The notes beneath the pieces are model-generated. The model worked only from the letters and a program-made list of their open reading frames with translations, did no database searches and had not been told where the DNA came from. This document shows, in pieces, positions 17,788 to 26,742 of a stretch of 64,000 nt of DNA. How positions within the stretch are numbered: the first letter of the stretch is position 1; each line of letters starts with the position of its first letter. A program made the position numbers and the translations under genes. This DNA comes from an uncultured Oxalobacteraceae bacterium (GTDB taxonomy: Bacteria > Pseudomonadota > Gammaproteobacteria > Burkholderiales > Burkholderiaceae_D). The DNA is taken from contig CAITOF010000005.1 in the NCBI GenBank assembly GCA_903893945.1, positions 22,083 through 86,082 of the forward strand, in the 5' to 3' direction.

Positions 17788-18765
17788 CTACGGTAAAGCC
17801 AGATAATTAACCGGAATCCATGCATAGCCTTTGCCCTCGGTACGCAGATAACCTAAACCGGGAAACGAAAGGTGCGCTGAACCGATCAGGTAGCCTTCTT
17901 TGGCGGCGGTGGCATAGGCCTTTTTACGTTCTGCTATGGCATCTTTACTATCCGAATCAAAATGCACGGCGACATTCGGATTGTCAAACTGTACCGAAGC
18001 CACGTGCATCAGGTCGCCCCACAGGATCAGTTTTTTCCCTTTGCTTTCGACCAGATAAATCGTATGGCCCGGGGTGTGGCCATGTGCGGCAACTGCTTTA
18101 ACGCCTGGAACCAGATCGGTATTGCCGTCAAAGGTTTTGAAACGTCCTGATGCAACGTAGGGCTGGAAAGCGGCAATGGCGTGCTGAAATCCATCCTTGG
18201 AATCGGCGCCCGCTTTGTCCAGATTTGCCTGGCTCAGCCAGTAATCGGCATCGCGTTTATCTGCCCGTACGGTGGCGTTCGGGAAATTCGCCACACCGTT
18301 GGTGCTCAAGCTGCCGATATGATCGCCATGCATATGGGTAATGTAAATCTCGTCAACCTGTTCAGGCTGATAGCCGGCCGCCTTCAGGTTGGGAATTAAT
18401 CGGCCCAGCGTCGGGCCGAAAAAACTGCCGGCGCCGGTGTCAATCAATACCAGCTTGTCGCCGGTATTGATCAGATAGGCGTTCACGGATGTATCAACAG
18501 GATTGGTCAGATGGTACCTGGTGATGGCTTTATTGAAATCGCCCGGTGAAATGCCCGCCAGTATTTTATCCATGGGCAGTGGTACGGTGCCATCGGACAG
18601 CGCGGTGACTTCGAAGTCACCCAACATGACACGGTAGTAGCCGGGAGCAGAAGTTTTTACCTGCGGCGCTGCTGCAAAGGCCGGTGCGGTGACGATAAAA
18701 GAACAGAAAGTGACAGCGGTAATCAGGGCAAGCAACGCTGAGCGGACAGTAGGGTGTGAGTTCAA
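17788..18765 (-). CDS. Secreted MBL-fold metallohydrolase
   Basis: 325 residues. The first 32 residues are a signal peptide ending AFAA. The metal site is visible: THMHGDHIG (residues about 143-151), a further His at AAHGHTPGHT and Asp at LWGDLMH, as in dinuclear zinc metallo-beta-lactamase-fold hydrolases. The overall layout (LGDFEVTALSDG near the start) is that of the periplasmic quorum-quenching lactonase/parathion-hydrolase-like group. Substrate cannot be told; a lactone or ester is likely. Start is a TTG at 18765 supported by AAGGAG eight bases upstream. It lies on the same strand just ahead of the TPR-transferases, but I see no functional tie. Confidence 0.85.
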   Translation of the reverse strand: MNSHPTVRSALLALITAVTFCSFIVTAPAFAAAPQVKTSAPGYYRVMLGDFEVTALSDGTVPLPMDKILAGISPGDFNKAITRYHLTNPVDTSVNAYLINTGDKLVLIDTGAGSFFGPTLGRLIPNLKAAGYQPEQVDEIYITHMHGDHIGSLSTNGVANFPNATVRADKRDADYWLSQANLDKAGADSKDGFQHAIAAFQPYVASGRFKTFDGNTDLVPGVKAVAAHGHTPGHTIYLVESKGKKLILWGDLMHVASVQFDNPNVAVHFDSDSKDAIAERKKAYATAAKEGYLIGSAHLSFPGLGYLRTEGKGYAWIPVNYLALP

Positions 18766-18894
18766 AGTAATACTCCTTGAAGTAGGGTTGTAAATAGCGG
18801 GTATTTACAGGTAATGGCACGTTTTAATCCGCAGGGGACATGTTGAAATTTGTTTAACGTGCTGCCACGCTGTAACAACAGCCCGGTTAATTTA

Positions 18895-20460
18895 TCACAA
18901 TTGCTGAATCAGGTACTCTGCCTTCTTCAAAACGTTCAGTGCGCGATGGATGACCAGATCGGATGAATCTGCGCCCTGTTGGCATGCCTCGATTATGACA
19001 CGGCTGCTGGCGCACATGCGCAATGCACTGACATCCATACCGTACTGCTGGCCACACAAAACCGGTTGCCCAAGCTGGCAGCGCGTCGCAGCAAGGGCTG
19101 GGACAACCCTGGCCGACGGTGATGCGGCAACGGGAAACTGCAGTTGCCGGTAGACCTGAAGAGTCTGTTCACGGCTGAGCGGTTTGCCGGGCTGGTGCAG
19201 AAGCAGAAAAGGAAAAATGGTGGGAATCTGATCCCAGCTCGTTTCGCTGCAGAAGGGCGTTCTGTCCAGATGACGTTCGGCCATCAATTCAAAATGGGGG
19301 GACTGCGAAATGGCCTGCTGGATCGCGCCGGCAAAGTCCGCCAGGAAATCCGCAATCTGGTTTGGCGGCAGGGCGTGAAACGCCTTCAGCTCAGCCACGG
19401 CGGCTTCCAGGCGCAACAGCAATCCCCAATTAACAGAGTCAGATAATTGTCGGGTGGCCTGCCAGTGTGCAGGCCATTCTGCCCGTGCGGAATAATCTGC
19501 GAGGGAACCCGGCAATTTCTGTCTGGATAAACGCGGAATCAGATTCGACGGAACGTGCAGTATGCCGGAAAACACCGGACCGGTCAGAAATTTGGAGCCG
19601 GTTAAGGCCACCATGCAGCCTGATTTCAGGTATGCATTTAATGTGGTATTGGAAATGCGGAACTGGCAGGCATCGACCAGAACATCCACCTGATCCGGGA
19701 CACGCTGTCGCAGCGCAGCAATATAGCCCGGGCTCGGTGCAATTAATCCGGTTTTGGAAACATCAATCATGATCAGCAGGACACGTTGACCAATCGCCAT
19801 GGAGTCTGAAATCAGCTGGTCAACTTCGCGGTCAATGTCACCGGATGATCGTTTTTGTCCATGACTGTTCCTCAGGCCGACACTGCTCACGGTAATCGGG
19901 TGCACACCGGACATGGCAGTGTATGCCGTTACCTTTCCTCCCAGTGCCGCATTGTCGCTGAAATGCTGTCCCCGTAATGCTGGGGAAACACCGCTGCCGG
20001 TTTCAGCACCATCCATCATGATGACATGCAGGGGAGGGGCGAGGAGGGTTCCACTGGCATGACCGGCTGCCATCAACTGGGCACAGATCAAGTGCAGATC
20101 TGTGCCCGATGCGGCAAAAATGGTGGCCACATCGGCGAGGTCAGAGAACTCGCAAAGATCGAACATTTCGCGCCGAATCCGGTCCAGTTCCTGACGGTAC
20201 AGCACCGGTTCTGCAAGGGTGTTTGCCGCGTTAAGCAATTTCTGGTGCAATGCACTTGCAGCCGCATAGCCACGTGCTGAAATGGTGGAGCCGGTCGACG
20301 AACCGAAAGCTACCATGCCCGCATCAGGATGGCTACCGCAGCCATACTTGTTGACACCGGTTTTCGGATCGATCACGAGTCTGGTGTCACCGCCGGAGAG
20401 TAAAACCTGTTCGGTCGTCTGCGCAGCAAGTTGCTCGAATTGTTCCATAGTGAGTATCAT
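18895..20460 (-). CDS. PLP-dependent enzyme of aminotransferase class V-like fold, function unknown
   Basis: 521 residues from the ATG at 20460, which overlaps the ATP-grasp stop by ATGA and has GGAAAGG before it. PLP-fold landmarks: FAASGTD (116-121, phosphate cup), VDACQFR (262-268, the Asp that pairs with the pyridine nitrogen) and TGSKFLTGP (288-296), with Lys290 as the likely Schiff-base lysine. The N-terminus, with YGCGSHPDAGMVAFGSSTGS, and the Cys-rich insert do not match any class V enzyme I know well. It could be an aminotransferase, a desulfurase/selenocysteine-lyase-like enzyme or a C-N/C-C lyase. Being locked to an ATP-grasp ligase and a decarboxylase argues for a dedicated small-molecule pathway. 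Confidence 0.7.
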   Translation of the reverse strand: MILTMEQFEQLAAQTTEQVLLSGGDTRLVIDPKTGVNKYGCGSHPDAGMVAFGSSTGSTISARGYAAASALHQKLLNAANTLAEPVLYRQELDRIRREMFDLCEFSDLADVATIFAASGTDLHLICAQLMAAGHASGTLLAPPLHVIMMDGAETGSGVSPALRGQHFSDNAALGGKVTAYTAMSGVHPITVSSVGLRNSHGQKRSSGDIDREVDQLISDSMAIGQRVLLIMIDVSKTGLIAPSPGYIAALRQRVPDQVDVLVDACQFRISNTTLNAYLKSGCMVALTGSKFLTGPVFSGILHVPSNLIPRLSRQKLPGSLADYSARAEWPAHWQATRQLSDSVNWGLLLRLEAAVAELKAFHALPPNQIADFLADFAGAIQQAISQSPHFELMAERHLDRTPFCSETSWDQIPTIFPFLLLHQPGKPLSREQTLQVYRQLQFPVAASPSARVVPALAATRCQLGQPVLCGQQYGMDVSALRMCASSRVIIEACQQGADSSDLVIHRALNVLKKAEYLIQQL

Positions 20461-21701
20461 AAGACCTTTCCGCACCGTTTGGCCAGTAATTCGGCGAAGG
20501 CACGAAACAGTTTCGGCATCTGGATTTTCTTATACGGAAAAATCCCGGCGGAATCCATATCGTGCACCACCATGTTGCTGTCGATTTCGAAAATCAGCAA
20601 TTGACCGTCTTGTGTTTCGGCACAGTCCATGCCGACATAATCCAGACCCGACCGGATATAGATGGCCTGCAGCGCAGCTCCATGGCGTTTGGCAAAACCG
20701 CTATTGAAACTGGCCATGAAATCGGCTTCTTCGCGTCGATGTGCCTCGTTATCCAGCATGTCGGCGTTGAGGTAATGCACCATCCAGCGCGGTGAAATAG
20801 CCATATGGCAAACATACGCGATGCCATCGATGAGTATGATGCGGTACTTTCGAAACAGACCGTCTGGGCTGCGGTAATCAATGAACGGTGACACAAAAAA
20901 CAGGTCAGACCTCGAATTCACCAGGTAATTGGTCAGGTCGCCAAGGTTTTCAATCCGGGCCAGACCGGTCCCTGCGTGAGAGTCAATCGGCCGAATGATG
21001 ATGGGGTAATCCACGCCCTCGAGCTGGCTGGACAGCGGACGAGCCAGCTCACCCGGCCGACAGCATTCTTCAAGTTCTGCACGTGTTACCCGCATCGCTG
21101 CGGGCATCAGCACGCCAGGTATCGGCGCCAGTTGTGCGCAGGTGATGTCGCGCGAAAGCCGGCCAATGGCAGCCGGTCGATTAATCACCGGACGCGGCCA
21201 TAATGCCAGTTCCTTGTCCAGATAGGCCAGCAGTGCCTGGTTGGCATCGGATTCGCCGATCGCAACAATTAATACGTCATGATCGGGTATCTGTTTGGGC
21301 AGTCCCTGGGTCAGCGTGATGTACAGCAGATCTAGCGCCACGGGCTGGTTTTCAATCAAAAATTCGAAAGGTGAATTTGCCATGAGATCCCCGGGGCCGA
21401 GGACGGCCAATGCGCGAATTTTTACTGGCATGGCTGGGCGTGAGTAATGAAAGACCGGTTGTGTCTGGATCGCCAGCGCCTGCATCGCTTGCGCCAACTT
21501 GGGATCGCCGCGCATGATCATGATGATCGCCAGATCCAGTAACGCATTGGCGTCGCGCGCATCTTCCTTTATGCGGCTTACCAGCGCGTCACCGACCGGG
21601 GACAGATCTCCACCATTAAAAGCCAGGGTCATCAGCGCCGGCAAGCCGATAAACTCCCTGCTTTTCAGTTTCTCTTCTATCACTGTTGTGGCATTCTGCA
21701 T
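20457..21701 (-). CDS. ATP-grasp ligase with helical N-terminal domain
   Basis: 414 residues. The N-terminal 85 residues are helical and TPR-like (ANALLDLAIIMIMRGDPKLA). After them comes an ATP-grasp domain: YPIIIRPIDSHAGTGL (about 234-249) with the nucleotide-binding strand and glycine loop, YRSPDGLFRKYRI, and LDYVGMDCAETQDGQLLIFEIDSN in which Asp and Glu/Asp are placed as the metal ligands (given in short blocks of one region). ATP-grasp enzymes join a carboxylate, via acyl phosphate, to an amine or thiol. Between a PLP decarboxylase (37 bases upstream) and a class-V-like PLP enzyme (4-base overlap downstream), it may couple a decarboxylated amino acid to an acid. That product is inference. 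Confidence 0.72.
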   Translation of the reverse strand: MQNATTVIEEKLKSREFIGLPALMTLAFNGGDLSPVGDALVSRIKEDARDANALLDLAIIMIMRGDPKLAQAMQALAIQTQPVFHYSRPAMPVKIRALAVLGPGDLMANSPFEFLIENQPVALDLLYITLTQGLPKQIPDHDVLIVAIGESDANQALLAYLDKELALWPRPVINRPAAIGRLSRDITCAQLAPIPGVLMPAAMRVTRAELEECCRPGELARPLSSQLEGVDYPIIIRPIDSHAGTGLARIENLGDLTNYLVNSRSDLFFVSPFIDYRSPDGLFRKYRIILIDGIAYVCHMAISPRWMVHYLNADMLDNEAHRREEADFMASFNSGFAKRHGAALQAIYIRSGLDYVGMDCAETQDGQLLIFEIDSNMVVHDMDSAGIFPYKKIQMPKLFRAFAELLAKRCGKVL

Positions 21702-21738
21702 GATGTTCTCAAGGTACGGATTCAGTTAGCTGGCAAAG

Positions 21739-23214
21739 TTAAACACTGCTGCCAGATGCCATTAATTCGTGGCCGATGCGCAGACTGGACTGGACCAGAT
21801 TGTCAATATCGACACGGGTTGTCCGGTGGTTAACGATGGCAGCGCGAATGGCAAACTGGTTGTTTATCATTGTGCTCGACGGTGCCACCAGACCGGCTTC
21901 CTGCAGACGGATGACAATGTTATTGTTGAGTTCATTCATGACGTCAACGCTCCGGTTTGCGGCAGGTGACACGCCGATATACCGGAAGCAGACAATGTTC
22001 AGACTGACCGGCGCGAGCAATTCCAGTCCGGCTTCGCGTACAACACAAGTGGCCAGATACTGGGCCAGCTCACAGGTGTGAAGGATGATGTTTCCCAATT
22101 TTTCGGTGCCGAAAGTCGCAATCGTGAACCAGGTTTTAAGTGCGCGAAAACCCCGGGACAGGTCCGGACCCAGGTCACAGGGCCAGGGCGACCCGGCTGC
22201 CATGCCGCGTGTTTCCCGTTTCAGATAGTGGGCGGGGGATGAAAATGACTCCAGTTGATCAGTACCGTCGCGCACCAGGATATAACCCGCATCGTAGGGT
22301 ACCTGTCCCCACTTATGGAAATCAAAGGCAATCGACGAGGCGCGTTCAATGCCTGCCAGTCGGGGCGCGATACCTGCTGAAAGCATGCCCAGTGCGCCAT
22401 AAGCGCCATCGATATGAAACCAGCATTTTTCGGTTTCGGCGATGGTGGCCAGTGAATTCAGGTCGTCAATCGCGCCGACATCGACCGTGCCAGCCGAGCC
22501 AATGATCAGAAAGGGATGAAATCCGGCATTTTTGTCGGCCTGCAACGTCTGCTGCAGTTGCTGAAGATCGATCTGAAAATCCGCAGTCATCGGGATCAGT
22601 CGCAGTGCAGCGGTGCCGAAACCGGCCAGATCCATGGCTTTGGAAATGCAGCCATGGGCACCTGCGGAGGCGTAGGCGAGAAGCCTTGTCCCCTGTTGTG
22701 CAATGCCGTGGTCACGCACGGCAGTGCCCGAGTATCGGGTGCGGGCGATGACCACCGCAATAAAATTGGCAATCGAGGTACCGGTGACAAACAGGCCATT
22801 GGCCGTTTCGGGAAACTGAAATAATTCACGCATCCAATGCAGTATCTGGCGTTCGACGGCAATCGGAATCTGGTCGCGCCCGCCGACATTGGCATTCAGT
22901 CCCGCGGCCAGCATGTCGGCGATCATGCCAACCGGTGTTCCGCCGCCCTGTACCCAGCCCATGAAACCGGGGTGTGCGTTGCCTACCGTGTATGGCAGGA
23001 TCTCGTGCAGGAACTGCTGATGCAGGATCGCCAGGTCAGTGCCTTTTTCAGGCAGCGGCTCCCTGAAATGGTCCCGAATGGCGCTGGGGATAGGTTGCCA
23101 GACCGGACGTTCGCGCAGATGCTGGGTATAGTCGAGCATATCCTCGAGCATGGCGTGCGCCTGAGCTCGGAAGGCTGGCCAATCCGTCGGATCGAGGGTG
23201 TGGTTCGAATGCAC
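21739..23214 (-). CDS. PLP-dependent amino acid decarboxylase, group II
   Basis: 491 residues. Family features of aromatic-L-amino-acid/glutamate decarboxylases: NAHPGFMGWVQGGG (79-92), TSIANFIA as substrate/cofactor loop, SAGTVDVGAID, WFHIDGAYG with Asp269 against the pyridine nitrogen, and FDFHKWGQVPYD with Lys301 as the Schiff base. It releases CO2 from an amino acid, probably aromatic or a related bulky one; specificity cannot be read. The start is a GTG at 23214 preceded by AAAGGTG. First gene of the three-gene unit with the ATP-grasp and class-V-like genes. Its upstream gap (23215-23371) has no clear promoter. Confidence 0.88.
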   Translation of the reverse strand: MHSNHTLDPTDWPAFRAQAHAMLEDMLDYTQHLRERPVWQPIPSAIRDHFREPLPEKGTDLAILHQQFLHEILPYTVGNAHPGFMGWVQGGGTPVGMIADMLAAGLNANVGGRDQIPIAVERQILHWMRELFQFPETANGLFVTGTSIANFIAVVIARTRYSGTAVRDHGIAQQGTRLLAYASAGAHGCISKAMDLAGFGTAALRLIPMTADFQIDLQQLQQTLQADKNAGFHPFLIIGSAGTVDVGAIDDLNSLATIAETEKCWFHIDGAYGALGMLSAGIAPRLAGIERASSIAFDFHKWGQVPYDAGYILVRDGTDQLESFSSPAHYLKRETRGMAAGSPWPCDLGPDLSRGFRALKTWFTIATFGTEKLGNIILHTCELAQYLATCVVREAGLELLAPVSLNIVCFRYIGVSPAANRSVDVMNELNNNIVIRLQEAGLVAPSSTMINNQFAIRAAIVNHRTTRVDIDNLVQSSLRIGHELMASGSSV

Positions 23215-23371
23215 TGTTCACCTTTGGGTGGTGTGGTGTGGACCATTATTGCGTGAAAAGGGCGAATCCAAAAGAAGAATGAAGGCTGCTTTTGTGCTGA
23301 AATTCTGAATTGTGGTGCAATTAGTGCAAAATAAGGTATTTTTTTATTAACTTTTATTGAAGCGACAGAGT

Positions 23372-23971
23372 CTACAGGGTTTTTATAAAATCATGTATTC
23401 CTGCTAACAGCATTTCTACCGACATGGCGGTCAGTATCAATCCCATCAGGCGCTCAAAGGCCGTCATGGTGCGCTCACCCAATAAGCGCTGCATGCGCTC
23501 GGCGCTTAGCAGGACTGCCAGCCAGACCAGGGCCACCAGCGTCAGAGCCGCCACATGAGCCATGATATTTTTGCCACTGTCCGACGAAAATAACAGCACC
23601 GTCGCCAGCGCCGAAGGGCCGGCCAGCGCAGGTATCGCCAGTGGAACGATAAAAGGCTCCTGGGTATGGTCCACATCGCCAAAAATGCCGCCGGGCTGCG
23701 GGAAAACCATGCGCAGGGCAATCAGAAACAGGATCACACCGCCGCCAATTCGCAGCGACACATCAGAGAGTTGCAGCGCGTCGAGAAAGTGCTGACCAAA
23801 AAACATGAACAGCAGCAGAATCAGGAAAGCAATGATGCATTCGCGTACCACCACCTTCCAGCGCCGTTCGGGTGCCACGGACGACAGGGCACTGACAAAC
23901 AGGGGAACGCCACCGAACGGATCGGTAACCAGTATGAGCAGGACGAATGACTGGAAGAAATTGTGGTTCAT
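23372..23971 (-). CDS. MarC-family integral membrane protein
   Basis: 199 residues from the ATG at 23971, the usual MarC length; an in-frame start 21 codons upstream would add an unlikely extension. About six membrane segments, beginning FFQSFVLLILVTDPFGGVPLF, which has the conserved D-P-x-G-x-x-P of the family. PLAIPALAGPSALATVLL is the second conserved block. MarC proteins (UPF0056) are inner-membrane proteins whose transport role is not established; the old link to multiple antibiotic resistance is not supported for the family. No operon partner. Confidence 0.88.
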   Translation of the reverse strand: MNHNFFQSFVLLILVTDPFGGVPLFVSALSSVAPERRWKVVVRECIIAFLILLLFMFFGQHFLDALQLSDVSLRIGGGVILFLIALRMVFPQPGGIFGDVDHTQEPFIVPLAIPALAGPSALATVLLFSSDSGKNIMAHVAALTLVALVWLAVLLSAERMQRLLGERTMTAFERLMGLILTAMSVEMLLAGIHDFIKTL

Positions 23972-24153
23972 GGTTAACGGTGTCGGGTAAGCAAAATCAG
24001 GTGAAAAGCGCAATGGTACCGCGGATTCGGGCATTGGGCCGGTTTCATTGTACTATTTCAGCGGCACGGCAGAGTGGTATTATGTGTCATGAATGGACCA
24101 TCAAGATGCCACTGTCCTATACCTGCAAGATAACAGATTACAATAAGTTAACG

Positions 24154-24399
24154 ATGAATATGTCCCCGGTTGAACCGGTAGTCGCGGATGTGCCAGAACC
24201 CGTGTGTGCCACCGAGCCATCGGTCGTGCGGCCAGACACACCCTGCGTGGCGGTCTGTTCAACGACGTTTGACGAAATCTGCCGTGGCTGCGGGCGCACT
24301 GTCGTCGAGGTGTCCACCTGGGTGGTCATGACAGTGGAACAAAAAGAATCGGTCTGGCAGCGCATACTGTCCCAAGGCTACCCGCGCAGAAATGGTTGA
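24154..24399 (+). CDS. DUF1289 Cys-rich small protein
   Basis: 81 residues if it starts at 24154; the frame is open further upstream and the start is not well marked by a ribosome site. The second half is the DUF1289 signature: TPCVAVCSTTFDEICRGCGR, in which four cysteines suggest a metal site, then STWVVMTVEQKESVWQRIL. Function of the family is unknown. The stop overlaps the start of the molybdenum hydroxylase gene by 8 bases, so the two are translated together. Confidence 0.82.
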   Translation: MNMSPVEPVVADVPEPVCATEPSVVRPDTPCVAVCSTTFDEICRGCGRTVVEVSTWVVMTVEQKESVWQRILSQGYPRRNG

Positions 24400-26725
24400 G
24401 ACCGGGAACGTAAATGATCAGGTGAAGGGAGACGCTGTGCAGCTTACGAAAAGACGGTTTTTACTGGGCGGTCTGGGATTGACCGGCGCACTGATAGTCG
24501 GCTGGGGCATCAGTCCCGCTCGCCAGCGTTTGAATACAGGTCATCCACTGCCTGTAAAAAATGGTGCAGTGGCTCTGAATGGCTGGCTGGAAATTGCCAC
24601 GACTGGGCGGGTCACACTGCATTTGCATAAAAGTGAAATGGGACAGGGCATTTCCACGGCGTTGCCGATGTTAATTGCCGAAGAACTTGATGTGCCCCTG
24701 TCCCAGGTCGATGTGGTCCCGGCGGATATCGACAAAATTTATGGCAATGTTGCCATGCTGGTGGACAGTCTGCCCTTCCATCCGGATTACCACGGTGCGA
24801 TCAAACATGTTGCACAATGGATGACGGGAAAATTTGCCCGTGAATTGGGCTTGCAGGCAACGGGCGGTTCGTCCAGTGTCAAAGATGCCTGGATGGTATT
24901 GCGGCAGGCCGGTGCGTCCGCCCGGGCGATGTTATTGCGCGCTGCTGCCCAGAAATGGAACGTCGCGGAAAGTGAATGCCGCACACGCGCGGGAAGGGTC
25001 ATACATGTCAGTGGTAAAGAAGCGGGGTATGGTGAGCTGGCAGGGCTGGCGGTCCACAGTCAACCCGCTGAAATCCGGTTGAAACAGACGTCTGAATTTA
25101 CCCTGATTGGTCAGTCGGTACCGCGCCGCGACAGTCTGCCCAAGACGAATGGCACGGCGCAATATGGCATGGATACCCGCGTTCCGGGCATGTTGTACGC
25201 CGCCATACGCATGTCTCCGGTGCTTGGCGGCACATTACGCCAGATGAACGAGGCAGACATACTCCAGAGGCCGGGCGTGGTCCGGGTCATCCGGCTATCC
25301 GACCTGCCGATACAGGGCATAAGCGGTTCGGGTGTGGCCGTCGTGGCGACCTCATACTGGCAAGCTCAATCTGCGTTAAATGCGCTCAAAATCGACTGGG
25401 AGGGTGCAGGTGCCACAGACCTGTCCAGTACCGGGGTCATGGAGGAATTGCGTGCCAGCCTGAATTCGGAAGCCGGATTCACCTATTTTAAACAGGGTGA
25501 CGCAGAATCTGCGGTCCAGGAACTGACGGTCATGCAGCCGGCAGCATCGGGTATGACCGCCGTCAAGGCCGAGTACAGTGCCCCGTTTATTGCGCACGCA
25601 ACGATGGAGCCCATGAACTGTACCGCGCTGGTCAAAGATCACAAAGTGACATTGTGGACCGGCACCCAGATTCCGAGTTTTGCGGTGCAGGTTGCCGCCC
25701 AGGTGGCCGGCGTCAGCAAAGACCAGGTTGAATTGCATACGGCATTTCTGGGCGGTGGATTTGGCCGGCGCCTCGATGTGGATATGGTCGCTCAGGCCGT
25801 TGCCATTGCCGGTCAGGCAAACGGATTACCGGTTCAACTGATCTGGAGCAGAGAAGAGGATATAAGCCATGATTTCTATCGACCGGCCTCTGTGGCACGT
25901 TTTGCGGCGCAGCTTGATCGATCCGGGCATGTCGTCAGTTATGCGAGCAAGTCGGCCAGCGGTTCCATCGTCCACCAGATATTGCACCGCTATTACGGAT
26001 TGCCCGGCGTGGGCCCGGATAAAACCACGGCCGAAGGTGAATTCGATATGCCGTATGAATTTCTGAACCAGCATATTGCCCATGTGATCGTGCCCAGCAG
26101 AGTGCCGCTTGGGCTGCTGCGTTCAGTGGGTCATTCGCACAACGCATTTTTCAAGGAAAGTTTTATCGATGAGCTCGCCCTCGCAAGTAAAAAAACACCG
26201 CTGCAATTTCGACAGGATCTGTTAAAGCAGCACCCGCGCCATCTCGCTGTGCTGAATGCCGCAGTGGACCGGGCCGAAAAGGGCGCTGCGCTGCCGGAAG
26301 GGCGGGCACGCGGTATCGCGTTGCACCAGTCGTTTGGTACGCTGGTCGCCGAAGTCGCCGAAGTGTCGGTGCAGGGCAAGGAAATTATCGTACACAAAAT
26401 CACCTGCGCGGTTGATTGCGGTCTTGTCGTGAACCCCAACATCGTCCGTCAGCAAATGGAATCGGCAGTCGTCTTTGGCTTGTCGGCCGCATTGCTGGGT
26501 GAAATTACGTTCAGGGAAGGCAGGGTCGAGCAAAGCAATTTTCATGACTACCCGGTACTGCGCATGCACCAGGTGCCGGAGGTGGATGTGGTCATCATGC
26601 CCAGTATTGAACCGCCTGAAGGCATCGGCGAGCCCGGTGTGCCACCGGTTGCGCCGGCTGTCGCCAATGCGCTGTTCAATCTGACCGGGACGCGATTGCG
26701 CAATCTGCCACTACGACTGACCTGA
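24392..26725 (+). CDS. Tat-exported molybdenum hydroxylase large subunit, IorB/xanthine dehydrogenase family
   Basis: 777 residues. A twin-arginine signal lies at residues 20-26 (TKRRFLLGG) followed by a hydrophobic stretch. The body matches the isoquinoline 1-oxidoreductase beta-subunit (IorB) type: HKSEMGQGISTALPMLIAEEL, a second repeat domain with FLGGGFGRRLDVD (molybdopterin contact), PLGLLRSVGHSHNAFFKESF and the late IGEPGVPPVAPA around the catalytic glutamate (quoted as separate blocks). These enzymes hydroxylate N-heterocycles or aldehydes in the periplasm, passing electrons to a [2Fe-2S] small subunit. No small-subunit, cytochrome or cofactor-maturation gene is adjacent, which is odd for the family. 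Confidence 0.88.
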   Translation: MVETGNVNDQVKGDAVQLTKRRFLLGGLGLTGALIVGWGISPARQRLNTGHPLPVKNGAVALNGWLEIATTGRVTLHLHKSEMGQGISTALPMLIAEELDVPLSQVDVVPADIDKIYGNVAMLVDSLPFHPDYHGAIKHVAQWMTGKFARELGLQATGGSSSVKDAWMVLRQAGASARAMLLRAAAQKWNVAESECRTRAGRVIHVSGKEAGYGELAGLAVHSQPAEIRLKQTSEFTLIGQSVPRRDSLPKTNGTAQYGMDTRVPGMLYAAIRMSPVLGGTLRQMNEADILQRPGVVRVIRLSDLPIQGISGSGVAVVATSYWQAQSALNALKIDWEGAGATDLSSTGVMEELRASLNSEAGFTYFKQGDAESAVQELTVMQPAASGMTAVKAEYSAPFIAHATMEPMNCTALVKDHKVTLWTGTQIPSFAVQVAAQVAGVSKDQVELHTAFLGGGFGRRLDVDMVAQAVAIAGQANGLPVQLIWSREEDISHDFYRPASVARFAAQLDRSGHVVSYASKSASGSIVHQILHRYYGLPGVGPDKTTAEGEFDMPYEFLNQHIAHVIVPSRVPLGLLRSVGHSHNAFFKESFIDELALASKKTPLQFRQDLLKQHPRHLAVLNAAVDRAEKGAALPEGRARGIALHQSFGTLVAEVAEVSVQGKEIIVHKITCAVDCGLVVNPNIVRQQMESAVVFGLSAALLGEITFREGRVEQSNFHDYPVLRMHQVPEVDVVIMPSIEPPEGIGEPGVPPVAPAVANALFNLTGTRLRNLPLRLT

Positions 26726-26742
26726 CCTGGTGATACAGGGGC

